NCBI GenBank assembly: GCA_964394585.1
Contig: CAYMYI010000069.1
Location: forward strand, 1-21,722
Source: CAYUJH01 sp964394585
GTDB taxonomy: Bacteria > Bacteroidota > Bacteroidia > Cytophagales > Flammeovirgaceae
Reading direction: 5' to 3'
DNA: 21,722 nt
In this document: piece by piece, positions 1 to 7,653 of the stretch
Numbering within the stretch: the stretch's first letter is position 1
Layout of the letters: the number at the start of each line of letters is the position of its first letter
Notes under the pieces: model-generated
Databases searched by the model: none
Told to the model about the DNA's origin: nothing
What the model saw: only the letters and a program-made list of their open reading frames with translations
Translations under genes and position numbers: made by a program

Positions 1-903
1 TGGCACAGTAATGCTATCCACTTCCACTACTTCTACGGGGTTGCCCTCGTTAGGGTCTACCGCCGACCAGCCATCACCATAATCTGAGAACCCCTCTTGG
101 GTATCCCATCCTGAGCTCCAATCATCTTCTTCATCGCCCCAGCCCCATCCATCATTTGAAGCGGATTCATCATCAGAAGTTTCCGTTTCTTCTTCGGTTT
201 CCCAAGTTCCCCACTCGCTATCCTCTTCGGTAGTTTCTTCGCTGCCCCATCCATCGTCTGTAGCTTCTTCATCGCCACCAGGAAACCATTCCATGCCTTC
301 ATCTTCTGCTGGTTTCGGTTCTTCAAAATCAGGGGAGCGCGTATCCACTACAGGTTCATTTTCATCGTCAAATTCATAGCGGAAGCGGATTCCTTCGGCA
401 TTAGCTACTTTTAGTTGGTAGTTATGAGCTTTGTACAAAATACTTAACTGCATATATGCTCGTGCCGAACGTAGGAAGCGGCTGACCACCGTGCGGTCAG
501 CTTGTTGTTCAAGCATTTGCTCTACTAGATTGAGTAGGCTATCTAGCTGCCCTTCCGGAAAGCGGTTATTCCGTATACCAAAGGCTACCGTACCATAAAA
601 ATCACGCAAGAAAGGAACGGCGGGATACCCCTGTAGCTCCATTTTCCAAGAAACATCAAACACCAATTCTTTCTGGCTTGGTACTAAAATATTATTAGTC
701 CATATAGAGTCCATCAGGCTCGAAAGCACCTCTTTATCGGCTGCACGGCCTTTTTCTAGCGCCAAGTTTACATCTTCTATGAAAATGGATTCATCTTGAA
801 ACAGTTTCCGTTTAGGGTCGAGTGTAGCATCTCCCGAAGTTGGCGTTTGTGCCCAAACCAAAGGGGCATAGCTGAGTAGCAGCAAAAAGAAGGCTTTTTT
901 CAT
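1..903 (-). CDS. Secreted protein with acidic Trp/Gly-rich segment (partial, C-terminus missing)
   Basis: The frame is open from the ATG at 903-901 to the window edge, giving 301 codons with no stop, so the protein is longer than seen. Residues 1-18 form a clear Sec signal peptide (MKK, then a hydrophobic run, then VWA before Q19), so the product is exported. Residues 31-178 look like a folded, mainly helical domain that I cannot assign to a named family. From about residue 179 to 280 the chain is dominated by Asp/Glu with nine Trp, most next to Gly (DDGWG, SEWGTW, NDGWGWG, SSGWD, GDGWS). This looks like a flexible acidic linker with loose repeats. The gene begins 69 bases downstream of prmA on the same strand and may be co-transcribed. 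Function unknown. I have a vague recollection of similar large proteins in Cytophagales, but that is memory and not a search. Confidence 0.85.
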   Translation of the reverse strand, partial: MKKAFFLLLLSYAPLVWAQTPTSGDATLDPKRKLFQDESIFIEDVNLALEKGRAADKEVLSSLMDSIWTNNILVPSQKELVFDVSWKMELQGYPAVPFLRDFYGTVAFGIRNNRFPEGQLDSLLNLVEQMLEQQADRTVVSRFLRSARAYMQLSILYKAHNYQLKVANAEGIRFRYEFDDENEPVVDTRSPDFEEPKPAEDEGMEWFPGGDEEATDDGWGSEETTEEDSEWGTWETEEETETSDDESASNDGWGWGDEEDDWSSGWDTQEGFSDYGDGWSAVDPNEGNPVEVVEVDSITVP

Positions 904-972
904 AACGATATGCGCTGTTTTTTTAAGGAGTTTAGTCTTTGATGGAAACGTTCGTAAGTCTGAGAGGTTCGG

Positions 973-1809
973 TTATTCTTTGCGAAATACGCCTACTGCC
1001 CAATTGTCAAGTTCGTTGTGCGCTAAAAGATGCAACCCCTGTTTTTGAGCTATGGCTTCTACATCAGCTAAATCGGCAACGTAGAACCCGCTCGTAAAAA
1101 ACAATCCTTGGGGTTTTAACAAATGAGCGTAAGAGGGCAGCTCATCCAAAATCACGTTTTTATTAATATTAGCAAGTATCCGATCGTAAGGTGCATTGGG
1201 AAAAGAAAGCTGCGCTACAGTCCCCTGCCGGGCGACAAAAGGGTGTACCCCATTTTCTTGGGCGTTCTCTAAGGCATTTTCAACCGACCACTCTTCCACA
1301 TCGGTAGCATCTGCCGATGCCGCCCCAAGTTTTAACGCCATGATACCCAACACGCCTGTGCCAGTCCCTAGGTCTAAGACAGTAGTCTGTTGGAAATCAT
1401 ACGCCATCAGTGCACGTAGCATCAAAATGGTAGTGGCATGATGCCCGGTTCCAAACGACATCTTCGGGGTAATCACTAGCTCAAACTCATAAGGCTTAGG
1501 TAAAGTATGGAACGAAGCACGAATGGCACAACGCTCGTTAATTATTACGTACGGATAGTTGCTTTCCCAGAGTTTGTTCCAATTTTGAGGGGCTACATGT
1601 GCCCATGTGAATGGAATAGGGGCTTCGGTAGTGTACTTGTTGATTACGGACTCCAGCACAGCCTCTTCAAATTGAGACTTAGGCACTGAAGCTGTAAGCT
1701 GTCCATCTTCCCCTTCGAGGAAACTATCATAGCCTAAATGGGCTAGTTCAGCCACAAAAATATCGGTAAGTGATGCCGAACATTGTATGGTTACTTCGGT
1801 ATACTCCAT
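973..1809 (-). CDS. prmA: Ribosomal protein L11 methyltransferase PrmA
   Basis: Cytoplasmic SAM-dependent methyltransferase of 278 residues that N-methylates ribosomal protein L11. The family hallmarks are visible: MSFGTGHHATT at residues 117-127, and the SAM-binding glycine loop DLGTGTGVLG at 146-155. The later ILANINKNVI segment sits where class I methyltransferases place their motif IV substrate loop. The N-terminal 100 residues match the small L11-binding domain in size, and the total is slightly shorter than the roughly 290 residues of Enterobacteria. The start is an ATG at 1809-1807 inside an AT-rich region. The gene is divergent from miaB across 356 bases. The secreted acidic protein follows 69 bases downstream on the same strand with no hairpin between them, so read-through is plausible. 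The functional assignment is secure. Confidence 0.96.
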   Translation of the reverse strand: MEYTEVTIQCSASLTDIFVAELAHLGYDSFLEGEDGQLTASVPKSQFEEAVLESVINKYTTEAPIPFTWAHVAPQNWNKLWESNYPYVIINERCAIRASFHTLPKPYEFELVITPKMSFGTGHHATTILMLRALMAYDFQQTTVLDLGTGTGVLGIMALKLGAASADATDVEEWSVENALENAQENGVHPFVARQGTVAQLSFPNAPYDRILANINKNVILDELPSYAHLLKPQGLFFTSGFYVADLADVEAIAQKQGLHLLAHNELDNWAVGVFRKE

Positions 1810-2165
1810 AGAGGTAGTTATGTGTAAAATAAGACTTGTTGTACAGACTCTCTTTAAACAGATGCAGATAGAAACTAAATTCCATAGAACTACCAGAAAA
1901 AATAATAATCATGCTTCGAGTAATAAAGTACGCACAAATCACCTCTGTAAGATAGTGTTTCGATTTACAATACATTTCTCCAAGATTCTCACATACTGAT
2001 AAGTCCTTATAAATCAACTAAATGGAATTATAACATCTACCCCTTATAAATCTTGGTATATTTTTTAATTTTGCATTCATTTTCAAATTCTAATGGTATA
2101 GAAAACTTTAAGGAAATCGATATGTTCCTTTCATTGTATATACATTACTTAATGTTGATAGAGTT
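1810..2165. other. AT-rich divergent spacer between prmA and miaB
   Basis: This 356-base non-coding stretch must hold the promoters of both prmA (leftward) and miaB (rightward). It is markedly richer in A and T than the flanking genes. The 11-mer CCTTATAAATC occurs twice in direct orientation, at 2005-2015 and 2042-2052, and the first copy overlaps a short inverted repeat (ATAAG-TC-CTTAT, 1999-2010). Open frames crossing this stretch have poor composition and overlap prmA, so I do not call a gene. I see no tRNA, no riboswitch-like fold and no strong terminator. Confidence 0.6.
2066..2073 (+). promoter_or_regulatory. Candidate Bacteroidota -7 box for miaB
   Basis: TAATTTTG matches the Bacteroidota housekeeping -7 consensus TAnnTTTG exactly. 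It lies 92 bases upstream of the miaB ATG and would give a leader of roughly 85 bases. No good -33 TTTG is present at the expected spacing; a TTGG at 2053-2056 is too close. The call rests on the -7 box alone, and an AT-rich region makes chance matches likely. Confidence 0.35.
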
Positions 2166-3626
2166 ATGGCTAACGATTTAATCAGAGATATTGATATTGC
2201 AACCGGAGAGGAACTTAAACCTACAGAAGAAATTCGAAAGTCGGCAGATACAGCTAAAGAAGGGCAGCGCAAATTGTACATAGAAAGCTATGGCTGCCAA
2301 ATGAATTTCTCAGATAGCGAAATTGTAGCTTCCATCCTAGAAAAGCAGGGTTTCGGAACTACCTCCAACGTAGAAGATGCCGACCTTGTGTTCCTCAATA
2401 CATGCTCTATCCGCGAGAAAGCCGAACAAACAGTGCGCAATCGGCTCAAGCACATTAACGCAATTAAAGCCAACAAGCCTGAAATGACCGTAGGCGTGCT
2501 AGGCTGTATGGCAGAACGCCTCAAAAAACAGCTTTTGGAAGAAGAAAAAATCGTAGATATCGTCGCCGGACCGGATAGCTATCGCGATTTACCCAACCTA
2601 ATCAATGAAGTAGACGATGGCAGAAAGGCGGTCAACGTGTTTCTCTCGCGCGAAGAAACCTACGCCGATATTACACCTGTGCGGCTAAACAGCAACGGCG
2701 TTACCGCATTCATTTCTATTATGCGAGGGTGCGATAATATGTGTTCGTTCTGCGTGGTGCCTTTCACTCGTGGGCGCGAACGTAGCCGCGACCCTCATTC
2801 GATTGTAGCCGAAGCACAAGATTTATTTCATAAAGGCTACCGCGAGGTAACTCTGCTAGGGCAAAATGTAGATTCGTACAAATGGTCGGCTGAAGAAAAC
2901 AATAAAGCTCGCCTTGAAAAAAAAGGAACTGAGGAAATTGTAAACTTTGCCAACCTACTTGAAATGGTTGCCAAAGTACACCCCGATTTGCGCGTGCGCT
3001 TCTCTACCTCGCACCCGAAAGATATTACCGACGAAGTGCTCCATACCATGGCGCGCTACGAAAACATCTGTAAATACATCCACCTACCCGCACAAAGCGG
3101 TAACTCTAGGGTATTAGAACTGATGAACCGTACATATACCCGCGAATGGTACATGAACCGCGTAGATGCAATTCGACGCATTTTAGGCGAAGACTGTGGC
3201 ATTTCTTCTGATATGATTGCCGGTTTCTGCACCGAAACCGAAGAAGAACACCAAGAAACGCTCACCCTGATGGATTATGTGCAGTACGACTTCAGCTATA
3301 TGTTCTACTACTCAGAACGCCCTGGCACCTTAGCTGCCAAAAAATATAAAGACGACATCCCGCTGAATATCAAAAAACGCCGATTGCAAGAAATTATCGC
3401 AAAGCAGCAAGAAATTTCGTTGGCACGTAACCAACGCGACATTGGGAAAACCTTCAAAGTCCTCATTGAAGGAACCTCGAAACGCTCCGACGATTTTTTG
3501 CAAGGTCGTAACTCTGCCAACAAAGTAGTCGTTTTCCCTGCTGGCACACACCAAAAAGGGGAATACGTGTACGTAAAAGTAAACGAATGTACAGCAGCTA
3601 CCCTCAAAGGAGAAGTAGTTGGGTAA
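2166..3626 (+). CDS. miaB: tRNA-2-methylthio-N6-dimethylallyladenosine synthase MiaB
   Basis: Radical-SAM methylthiotransferase that adds the 2-methylthio group to i6A37 of tRNAs reading U-starting codons. Three domains are visible in 486 residues. The N-terminal UPF0004 domain has its three iron-sulfur cysteines, C44 in YGCQMNFSDSE, C80 in NTCSIREKAEQ and C114 in LGCMAERLK. The radical-SAM core has the CxxxCxxC triad at C189, C193 and C196 (GCDNMCSFC) followed by TRGRERSR. A TRAM-like RNA-binding domain covers roughly residues 420-485. The ATG at 2166 leaves an N-terminal extension of about 35 residues before the first strand, common in Bacteroidota homologues. The VVPFTRGRERSR context fits MiaB better than the ribosomal-protein enzyme RimO. 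The companion hydroxylase gene miaE lies further along in the window. Confidence 0.96.
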   Translation: MANDLIRDIDIATGEELKPTEEIRKSADTAKEGQRKLYIESYGCQMNFSDSEIVASILEKQGFGTTSNVEDADLVFLNTCSIREKAEQTVRNRLKHINAIKANKPEMTVGVLGCMAERLKKQLLEEEKIVDIVAGPDSYRDLPNLINEVDDGRKAVNVFLSREETYADITPVRLNSNGVTAFISIMRGCDNMCSFCVVPFTRGRERSRDPHSIVAEAQDLFHKGYREVTLLGQNVDSYKWSAEENNKARLEKKGTEEIVNFANLLEMVAKVHPDLRVRFSTSHPKDITDEVLHTMARYENICKYIHLPAQSGNSRVLELMNRTYTREWYMNRVDAIRRILGEDCGISSDMIAGFCTETEEEHQETLTLMDYVQYDFSYMFYYSERPGTLAAKKYKDDIPLNIKKRRLQEIIAKQQEISLARNQRDIGKTFKVLIEGTSKRSDDFLQGRNSANKVVVFPAGTHQKGEYVYVKVNECTAATLKGEVVG

Positions 3627-3858
3627 GCCAATGATATGCCTTCAATAAAGCAGCCTGCATTTCCGAAGGCAAATCTTGTGGCGTTAGTAGCTCAGCAGAA
3701 TGTTAAATTTTGACAGAAGTCATTAATTTATCCTAAGCCATCGGGGTCAGGTAGGGCAAAATTGGACAAAGACGTAACTTCAAAGTATTTATTTTACGTT
3801 TTTTGTATGAAATCAAATTTGAACTGCCTTTTGGGCACTTTCCTAGCTATTTACGCCT
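3627..3858. other. Non-coding spacer between miaB and the response regulator
   Basis: The spacer has no convincing gene. A weak inverted repeat, TGCCTTC at 3637-3643 against GAAGGCA at 3665-3671, encloses a 21-base interior, but no T-run follows, so it is not a standard terminator. On the minus strand about 30 codons just beyond the miaB end read in a protein-like way, but stops interrupt that frame on both sides. Confidence 0.4.
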
Positions 3859-4572
3859 ATGAGCAATCCTAAAATTCTGTTAGTAGAAGACGACCCCAAC
3901 TTGGGGCAATTGTTGAAGGAATACCTCGATGTAAAAGGATATGAAACTACGCTATGCCGCGATGGAGAATCGGGCTTACGAACCTTCAAGAAACTCACTC
4001 CCAACCGCGAAGAATTCGATTTGTGTATTTTCGATGTGATGATGCCCAAAATTGACGGCTACAACCTTGCCGAACAAGTTCGCGAACTCGACGAGGAAAT
4101 CCCCATTATTTTTCTCACAGCTAAAACCATGAAGGAAGATGCCATCCAAGGCTTCCAGGTAGGTGCCGACGACTACGTAACCAAGCCGTTCAGCATGGAA
4201 GAACTCCTGATGCGTATTAAAGCAATTTTGAAACGCACCTCTCGTGCCGATCAAGAAAAAGAACAGCAAACCCGCTTCGAAATTGGAGAGTTCACGTTCG
4301 ACTCAGATGCCCAAAAACTCATTCGAAATGGAGAAGAACAAAAACTCACTTCGAAAGAGTCGGCATTATTGCGTTTGTTATGCCTTCGTAAAAACCAAAT
4401 GCTCGACCGCTCCATCGCCCTAAAAAAAATCTGGTTTGATGATAACTACTTCAACTCTCGAAGTATGGATGTGTATATCACCAAACTGCGGAAGTATTTG
4501 AAGCCCGACCCTAACTTGCAAATTATGAATGTACACGGACAGGGTTTCAAACTCGTAGAACTGAAATCTTAA
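3859..4572 (+). CDS. OmpR/PhoB-family response regulator, RprY-like
   Basis: DNA-binding two-component response regulator of 237 residues, the normal length. The receiver domain (about 4-122) has the acidic pair D11/D12, the phospho-acceptor D59 (FDVMMPKIDG), T87 (IIFLTAK) and K109 (DDYVTKPF). The C-terminal winged helix (about 137-234) ends with the OmpR-type recognition-helix region SMDVYITKLRKYL and the wing NVHGQGFKLVE. The sequence around both domains strongly recalls Bacteroides RprY, so I label it RprY-like from memory of the family; orthology is not proven. No histidine kinase gene is adjacent, so the partner must lie elsewhere. A hairpin terminator follows within 30 bases, suggesting a monocistronic unit. 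The start ATG at 3859 places the first beta strand at residue 5, as is usual. Confidence 0.92.
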   Translation: MSNPKILLVEDDPNLGQLLKEYLDVKGYETTLCRDGESGLRTFKKLTPNREEFDLCIFDVMMPKIDGYNLAEQVRELDEEIPIIFLTAKTMKEDAIQGFQVGADDYVTKPFSMEELLMRIKAILKRTSRADQEKEQQTRFEIGEFTFDSDAQKLIRNGEEQKLTSKESALLRLLCLRKNQMLDRSIALKKIWFDDNYFNSRSMDVYITKLRKYLKPDPNLQIMNVHGQGFKLVELKS

Positions 4573-4599
4573 CGAAACTGCAATCTGATTGCGCTGCTC

Positions 4600-4635
4600 A
4601 AAGGTTGTCTGATTTTCAAAAAGGCAACCTTTTTT
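4600..4635 (+). terminator. Intrinsic terminator of the response regulator gene
   Basis: AAAGGTTGTC (4600-4609) pairs with GGCAACCTTT (4623-4632) as a 10-base stem with one G-T pair and a 13-base loop, and the 3' arm runs into a T-tract ending at 4635. It lies 28 bases after the response regulator stop and 25 bases before the next start, separating the two genes transcriptionally. Confidence 0.8.
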
Positions 4636-4660
4636 AGTAAACGCTTTGTTAATGTTACTC

Positions 4661-4936
4661 ATGAGCTTACAATACTGTCAGCTGTGCCAACGAGAAAAAC
4701 CGCTTACATTTCATCATCTCATTCCTAGAAAAAATCATCGAAAAAACTGGTTTCTAAAACAGTTTTCAAAGCAAGAAATGAAACACCGTGGGATTTATGT
4801 GTGCCCAGACTGCCATTATAAAATCCATCAAGTATACGACGAAAAAACCTTAGGCAAATACTACAATACGTTAGAGGCTCTACAAAACGACCCAGAAATC
4901 CGAAAGTTTATCAACTGGGTGCGTAAAAAGAAATAA
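4661..4936 (+). CDS. Small HNH-type zinc protein (HNH endonuclease family)
   Basis: A 91-residue basic protein with the layout of a zinc-bound HNH nuclease: a CQLC knuckle at the N-terminus, then TFHHLIPRK with the HH pair expected at the catalytic position, then a second knuckle CPDCHYKIH, and an acidic/basic helical tail ending WVRKKK. Two CxxC pairs would bind structural zinc, and the first HH plus the final H would bind the catalytic metal. Similar short stand-alone HNH proteins occur in Bacteroidota and cyanobacteria, and their role is not established, so nuclease activity is inferred. I chose ATG 4661 (MSLQYC) because it begins just before the first knuckle; ATG 4652 and TTG 4646 are in frame upstream. 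A terminator ends 25 bases upstream, so the gene must have a short promoter overlapping it or depend on read-through. Confidence 0.85.
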   Translation: MSLQYCQLCQREKPLTFHHLIPRKNHRKNWFLKQFSKQEMKHRGIYVCPDCHYKIHQVYDEKTLGKYYNTLEALQNDPEIRKFINWVRKKK

Positions 4937-5103
4937 GATTTGTCATTTTTTTTGACATTCCTTTTCGGTAAGTTACCCCATTATCTGTTATTTTCGTAAA
5001 GCAAGCCTGTAGAATTCACTTTTAAGTACCGTGATATTTGTAGGTTTTTTAAACTAAATAGCAAACAAATTTTTCATTACACATATTTCAAACCTTTTTA
5101 TTG

Positions 5104-6006
5104 ATGCAAAAAGAACTCCGTAACAGGCCTGTTTTCAAAAACGAAATTGGCTTTGGCCTTATCCACATCGCCCCGCTTTTCGCTTTTTGGACGGGCGCAA
5201 CACTCTTTGATTGGATTGTTTGTTTTAGTCTGTATTTTATCCGAATGTTTTTTGTCACGGCAGGGTATCATCGGTATTTTTCCCACCGTTCTTTCAAAAC
5301 CTCGCGGATTTTCCAGTTTTTCCTCGCATTTATGGCGCAAACTTCTGTACAAAAAGGAGCACTTTGGTGGGCTGCACACCACCGCGAACACCACCGCCAC
5401 AGCGACCATCCCGAAGACCCTCACTCTATGAAACTATATGGGTTTTGGTACTCTCATTTAGGATGGATTCTCGGTCCAGACTACAAAGAAACCAAGTATG
5501 GGCTTATCAAAGATTTCACTAAGTTCAAAGAATTAGTGTTTTTGAACAGATACCACCTTGTACCCCCGATTATCTTACTAGGTGTAGTATATGCAATAGG
5601 ATGCCTAGTAAATGGAGGAGGATTCGAAGCGATTGGCACTACTGCAGGCGTATCTACCATTTGGATTGGCTTTTTCATGAGCACTGTATTTTTGTACCAT
5701 GGCACTTTCTGTATTAACTCCCTTACACACTACTTTGGAACGCAACGGTACAAAACCGGCGATGAATCGCGCAACAACTTCTGGCTAGCGCTTATAACCC
5801 TTGGCGAAGGATGGCACAACAATCACCACTACTACCCTATGACTACCAAAGCAGGGTTCTTTTGGTGGGAAATCGATATTACATACTATGTATTAAAACT
5901 CTTCTCTTTTCTAGGTTTGGTTTGGGATTTCCGAGGAGTTCCTAAACATATAAAATATGCAAAGAGCTTAGAGGATGCCAAACGAAAACGGCAAATGGTT
6001 GCTTAA
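5104..6006 (+). CDS. Membrane fatty acyl (acyl-CoA delta-9 type) desaturase
   Basis: An integral membrane diiron desaturase of 300 residues that would introduce a double bond into acyl chains and so adjust membrane fluidity. The three histidine boxes are intact: HRYFSH at residues 56-61, HREHH at 93-97, and HNNHH at 238-242 within GEGWHNNHHYYP. The spacing and the box sequences HRxxxH, HxxHH and HxxHH match the stearoyl-CoA desaturase/DesC-like group. Hydrophobic segments lie near residues 18-55, 68-82, 152-168 and 182-200. The ATG at 5104 is preferred to the TTG immediately before it. A strong hairpin terminator begins 3 bases after the stop. The exact donor (acyl-CoA or phospholipid) and regiospecificity cannot be read from sequence. 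Confidence 0.94.
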   Translation: MQKELRNRPVFKNEIGFGLIHIAPLFAFWTGATLFDWIVCFSLYFIRMFFVTAGYHRYFSHRSFKTSRIFQFFLAFMAQTSVQKGALWWAAHHREHHRHSDHPEDPHSMKLYGFWYSHLGWILGPDYKETKYGLIKDFTKFKELVFLNRYHLVPPIILLGVVYAIGCLVNGGGFEAIGTTAGVSTIWIGFFMSTVFLYHGTFCINSLTHYFGTQRYKTGDESRNNFWLALITLGEGWHNNHHYYPMTTKAGFFWWEIDITYYVLKLFSFLGLVWDFRGVPKHIKYAKSLEDAKRKRQMVA

Positions 6007-6008
6007 TG

Positions 6009-6046
6009 AAAAAAGGACTGCTTTTCCGCAGTCCTTTTTTTTATAT
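6009..6046. terminator. Bidirectional terminator between desaturase and lipoprotein genes
   Basis: A perfect 13-base stem (6009-6021 with 6028-6040, core GGACTGC/GCAGTCC) has a 6-base loop and an A-run on one side with a T-run on the other. It can act on the plus-strand desaturase transcript and on the convergent minus-strand lipoprotein transcript. Confidence 0.93.
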
Positions 6047-6069
6047 CCCTTTTAAATCGAATGTTCCCC

Positions 6070-6828
6070 TTACATTTTCCCTTCTAGTTCTTCCATACGT
6101 GCAAAAGCTTCTTTGTTGCCTGCTTCAAAGGCTTGCTTATATAATTCGTATGCCTTTTGATAGGTTTCTTTTTTCTTCTTGGGGGCAAACTTTGTCCGTT
6201 CTGCTGCCTCTACCATTGCTTCGGCTTGGTCGAAGAAAAGCTGTGCTTTGGTATCTTCGATGGTTTGGTTTGCATCTTCAATATCAGCCTGCAACTTCTC
6301 CAGCTCTTCGCGTTTTTGTTGAATGAGCAACTCCTGGTCTTTCAACTCGCGGTTTTGCAAATCGACCGTTTTAATCAAAGCGGCATTTTCCGATTTATAC
6401 TTTTCTACTTGGGTGTTCAACTCGGCAATACGGCTTTCCTTATGCTCAACACTCTGGCGCAACTTGGCAACCATTCGAGCTAATGAAGAGCTTTTAGCGT
6501 CAGACTCTGCCAACATTTTTTCCATCTCTTCAATTTTAGATTTACTATTCTCAATTACCTCGTTAATGTTTTCCAGGCGCGAGGTATAGTCAGAGTAGCT
6601 AGTGCCTTTTTCGAGTTGTAAGCTCAAACTTTCGTCAGAAGCTTCGATAGAATCGAGTAGCACCCCTACTTCATCCATTTTAGAAGAAATCTGCTGGTTG
6701 AGCTTCTCGGTATTTTCTAATTCTGCCTTAAGCAAGTCGCGTTCTTCGCTAATTTTTTCATATTCGCTTTTCGAAACACAACTTGATAGTAGCGCAATGG
6801 CTACAATGCAAAAAAGATAATTTCTCAT
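6070..6828 (-). CDS. Coiled-coil lipoprotein of unknown function
   Basis: A 252-residue protein with a lipoprotein signal peptide: MRNYL, a hydrophobic core, then the lipobox L14-S-S-C17, so it should be lipidated at C17 and anchored in the envelope. Residues about 22-200 are rich in Glu, Lys and Leu with heptad character and few prolines or glycines, which indicates a long coiled coil. The C-terminal 50 residues (KKKKETYQKAYELYKQAFEAGN onward in two blocks) resemble a single TPR- or Sel1-like helix pair. A terminator-bounded OmpH-like gene lies upstream on the same strand. I recognise no named family. A structural or scaffolding role in the periplasm is inference from architecture only. Confidence 0.85.
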   Translation of the reverse strand: MRNYLFCIVAIALLSSCVSKSEYEKISEERDLLKAELENTEKLNQQISSKMDEVGVLLDSIEASDESLSLQLEKGTSYSDYTSRLENINEVIENSKSKIEEMEKMLAESDAKSSSLARMVAKLRQSVEHKESRIAELNTQVEKYKSENAALIKTVDLQNRELKDQELLIQQKREELEKLQADIEDANQTIEDTKAQLFFDQAEAMVEAAERTKFAPKKKKETYQKAYELYKQAFEAGNKEAFARMEELEGKM

Positions 6829-6918
6829 GGTTTTTGCGATAAAGTTTTAAAATTTGATTTGTGTAATGTGAAGGTACAATAATTAAAGACACAGAAAACT
6901 TAACGATATTGAACCGTT

Positions 6919-6955
6919 AAAAAAACCCCTATTTTCTATACGAAAATAGGGGTTT
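6919..6955 (-). terminator. Terminator downstream of the OmpH-like gene
   Basis: A perfect 14-base stem (6923-6936 with 6942-6955, including CCCC/GGGG) encloses a 5-base loop. On the minus strand it is followed by a run of seven T, complementary to the A-run at 6919-6925. It ends the OmpH-like transcript, so the lipoprotein gene further down the minus strand needs its own promoter. Confidence 0.92.
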
Positions 6956-6986
6956 GTATATCGAGAGAATTTACTTAGCGCTTAAC

Positions 6987-7613
6987 TTATTCGGCTGTTT
7001 CTGTTTGCTTTTCTGCCTCGTAACGCACATTGAGCGAATCCACCACTTCTTTGGTAATATCGAGGGCATCGCCTGCATACCAAAACGTAGGACTGCGTTC
7101 TACATAGTTAATAACCACATCGTACTGCCTAGTTTTGTTATACTCTTCCAAAAACGTTTGAATTTTGTCGTATAGTTTTTCGTTAAGTACAGCTTCTTCT
7201 TCCATAAGACCCGCCGATACAGTTTGGGTATACTTTTCGAGTTCTTGGCGTTCGCCCAGTAAGGTTTCTTCAGTAGCACGGATGTCGTTCTGCGACATAA
7301 GCCCTGCTTGGGCACGGCGCTGAAAACTAATCACTTCTTTCTCTAATTTTCTACCTCGCTGCTCGATACTTTTTTGCGCTTTATCTCTCTTTTGAGTGAA
7401 ATCATCAGAAAGATCTTCGTAATATTTATAGTTTGCGAAAAGCGTGTCCATGTTTATGTATGCAATGGTTACCCCTTTGCCCGCCCCTTTGTTGGCAGTA
7501 GGCTGCTGAGCTTCAACTGTTTCTTTGGTATTTTCTCCTTGAAAATGAAGTACATATAACCCGATAACGAGAATAAACAGGATTGCCTGTAAGATATACG
7601 GTAAATTTTTCAC
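6987..7613 (-). CDS. OmpH/Skp-family periplasmic chaperone-like protein
   Basis: A 208-residue protein with an N-terminal hydrophobic segment at about residues 5-24 that acts as a signal or anchor; no clean cleavage site is visible. Residue 48 onward begins IAYINMDTLFANYKYYEDL, the typical first strand and helix of the OmpH/Skp fold. A long charged helical hairpin follows at about 68-160, then the closing strands DVVINYVERSPTFWYAGDALDITKEVVDSLN. Skp-type proteins hold unfolded outer-membrane proteins in the periplasm, and Bacteroidota carry several divergent copies, so the exact client range is unknown. The start codon is GTG (7613-7611). A perfect -7 box lies 41 bases upstream, and a strong terminator follows the gene. 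Confidence 0.9.
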   Translation of the reverse strand: MKNLPYILQAILFILVIGLYVLHFQGENTKETVEAQQPTANKGAGKGVTIAYINMDTLFANYKYYEDLSDDFTQKRDKAQKSIEQRGRKLEKEVISFQRRAQAGLMSQNDIRATEETLLGERQELEKYTQTVSAGLMEEEAVLNEKLYDKIQTFLEEYNKTRQYDVVINYVERSPTFWYAGDALDITKEVVDSLNVRYEAEKQTETAE

Positions 7614-7653
7614 GGTTTTTTAGCTTTATTTCTGTGTGATTTCTTTCAGCCCG

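Noticed and set aside
57..326. An 89-codon minus-strand open frame rich in Lys and Met
   Set aside because: It lies out of frame inside the acidic secreted protein, whose signal peptide and composition make its own frame clearly the real one. The Lys/Met bias is the shifted reading of Asp/Glu/Trp codons.
1748..2017. Minus-strand 89-codon frame and plus-strand 70-codon frame (1787-1999) in the prmA-miaB spacer
   Set aside because: Both overlap the prmA 5' end, have poor amino-acid composition and no recognisable motif. AT-rich non-coding DNA explains them.
3637..3671. Inverted repeat TGCCTTC/GAAGGCA as a miaB terminator
   Set aside because: The loop is 21 bases, the stem is short and no T-run follows on either strand.
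4941..4957. Inverted repeat TGTCA-T7-TGACA after the HNH gene, as a terminator or operator
   Set aside because: The 5-base stem is too weak for a terminator, no GC-rich core is present, and nothing else supports an operator.
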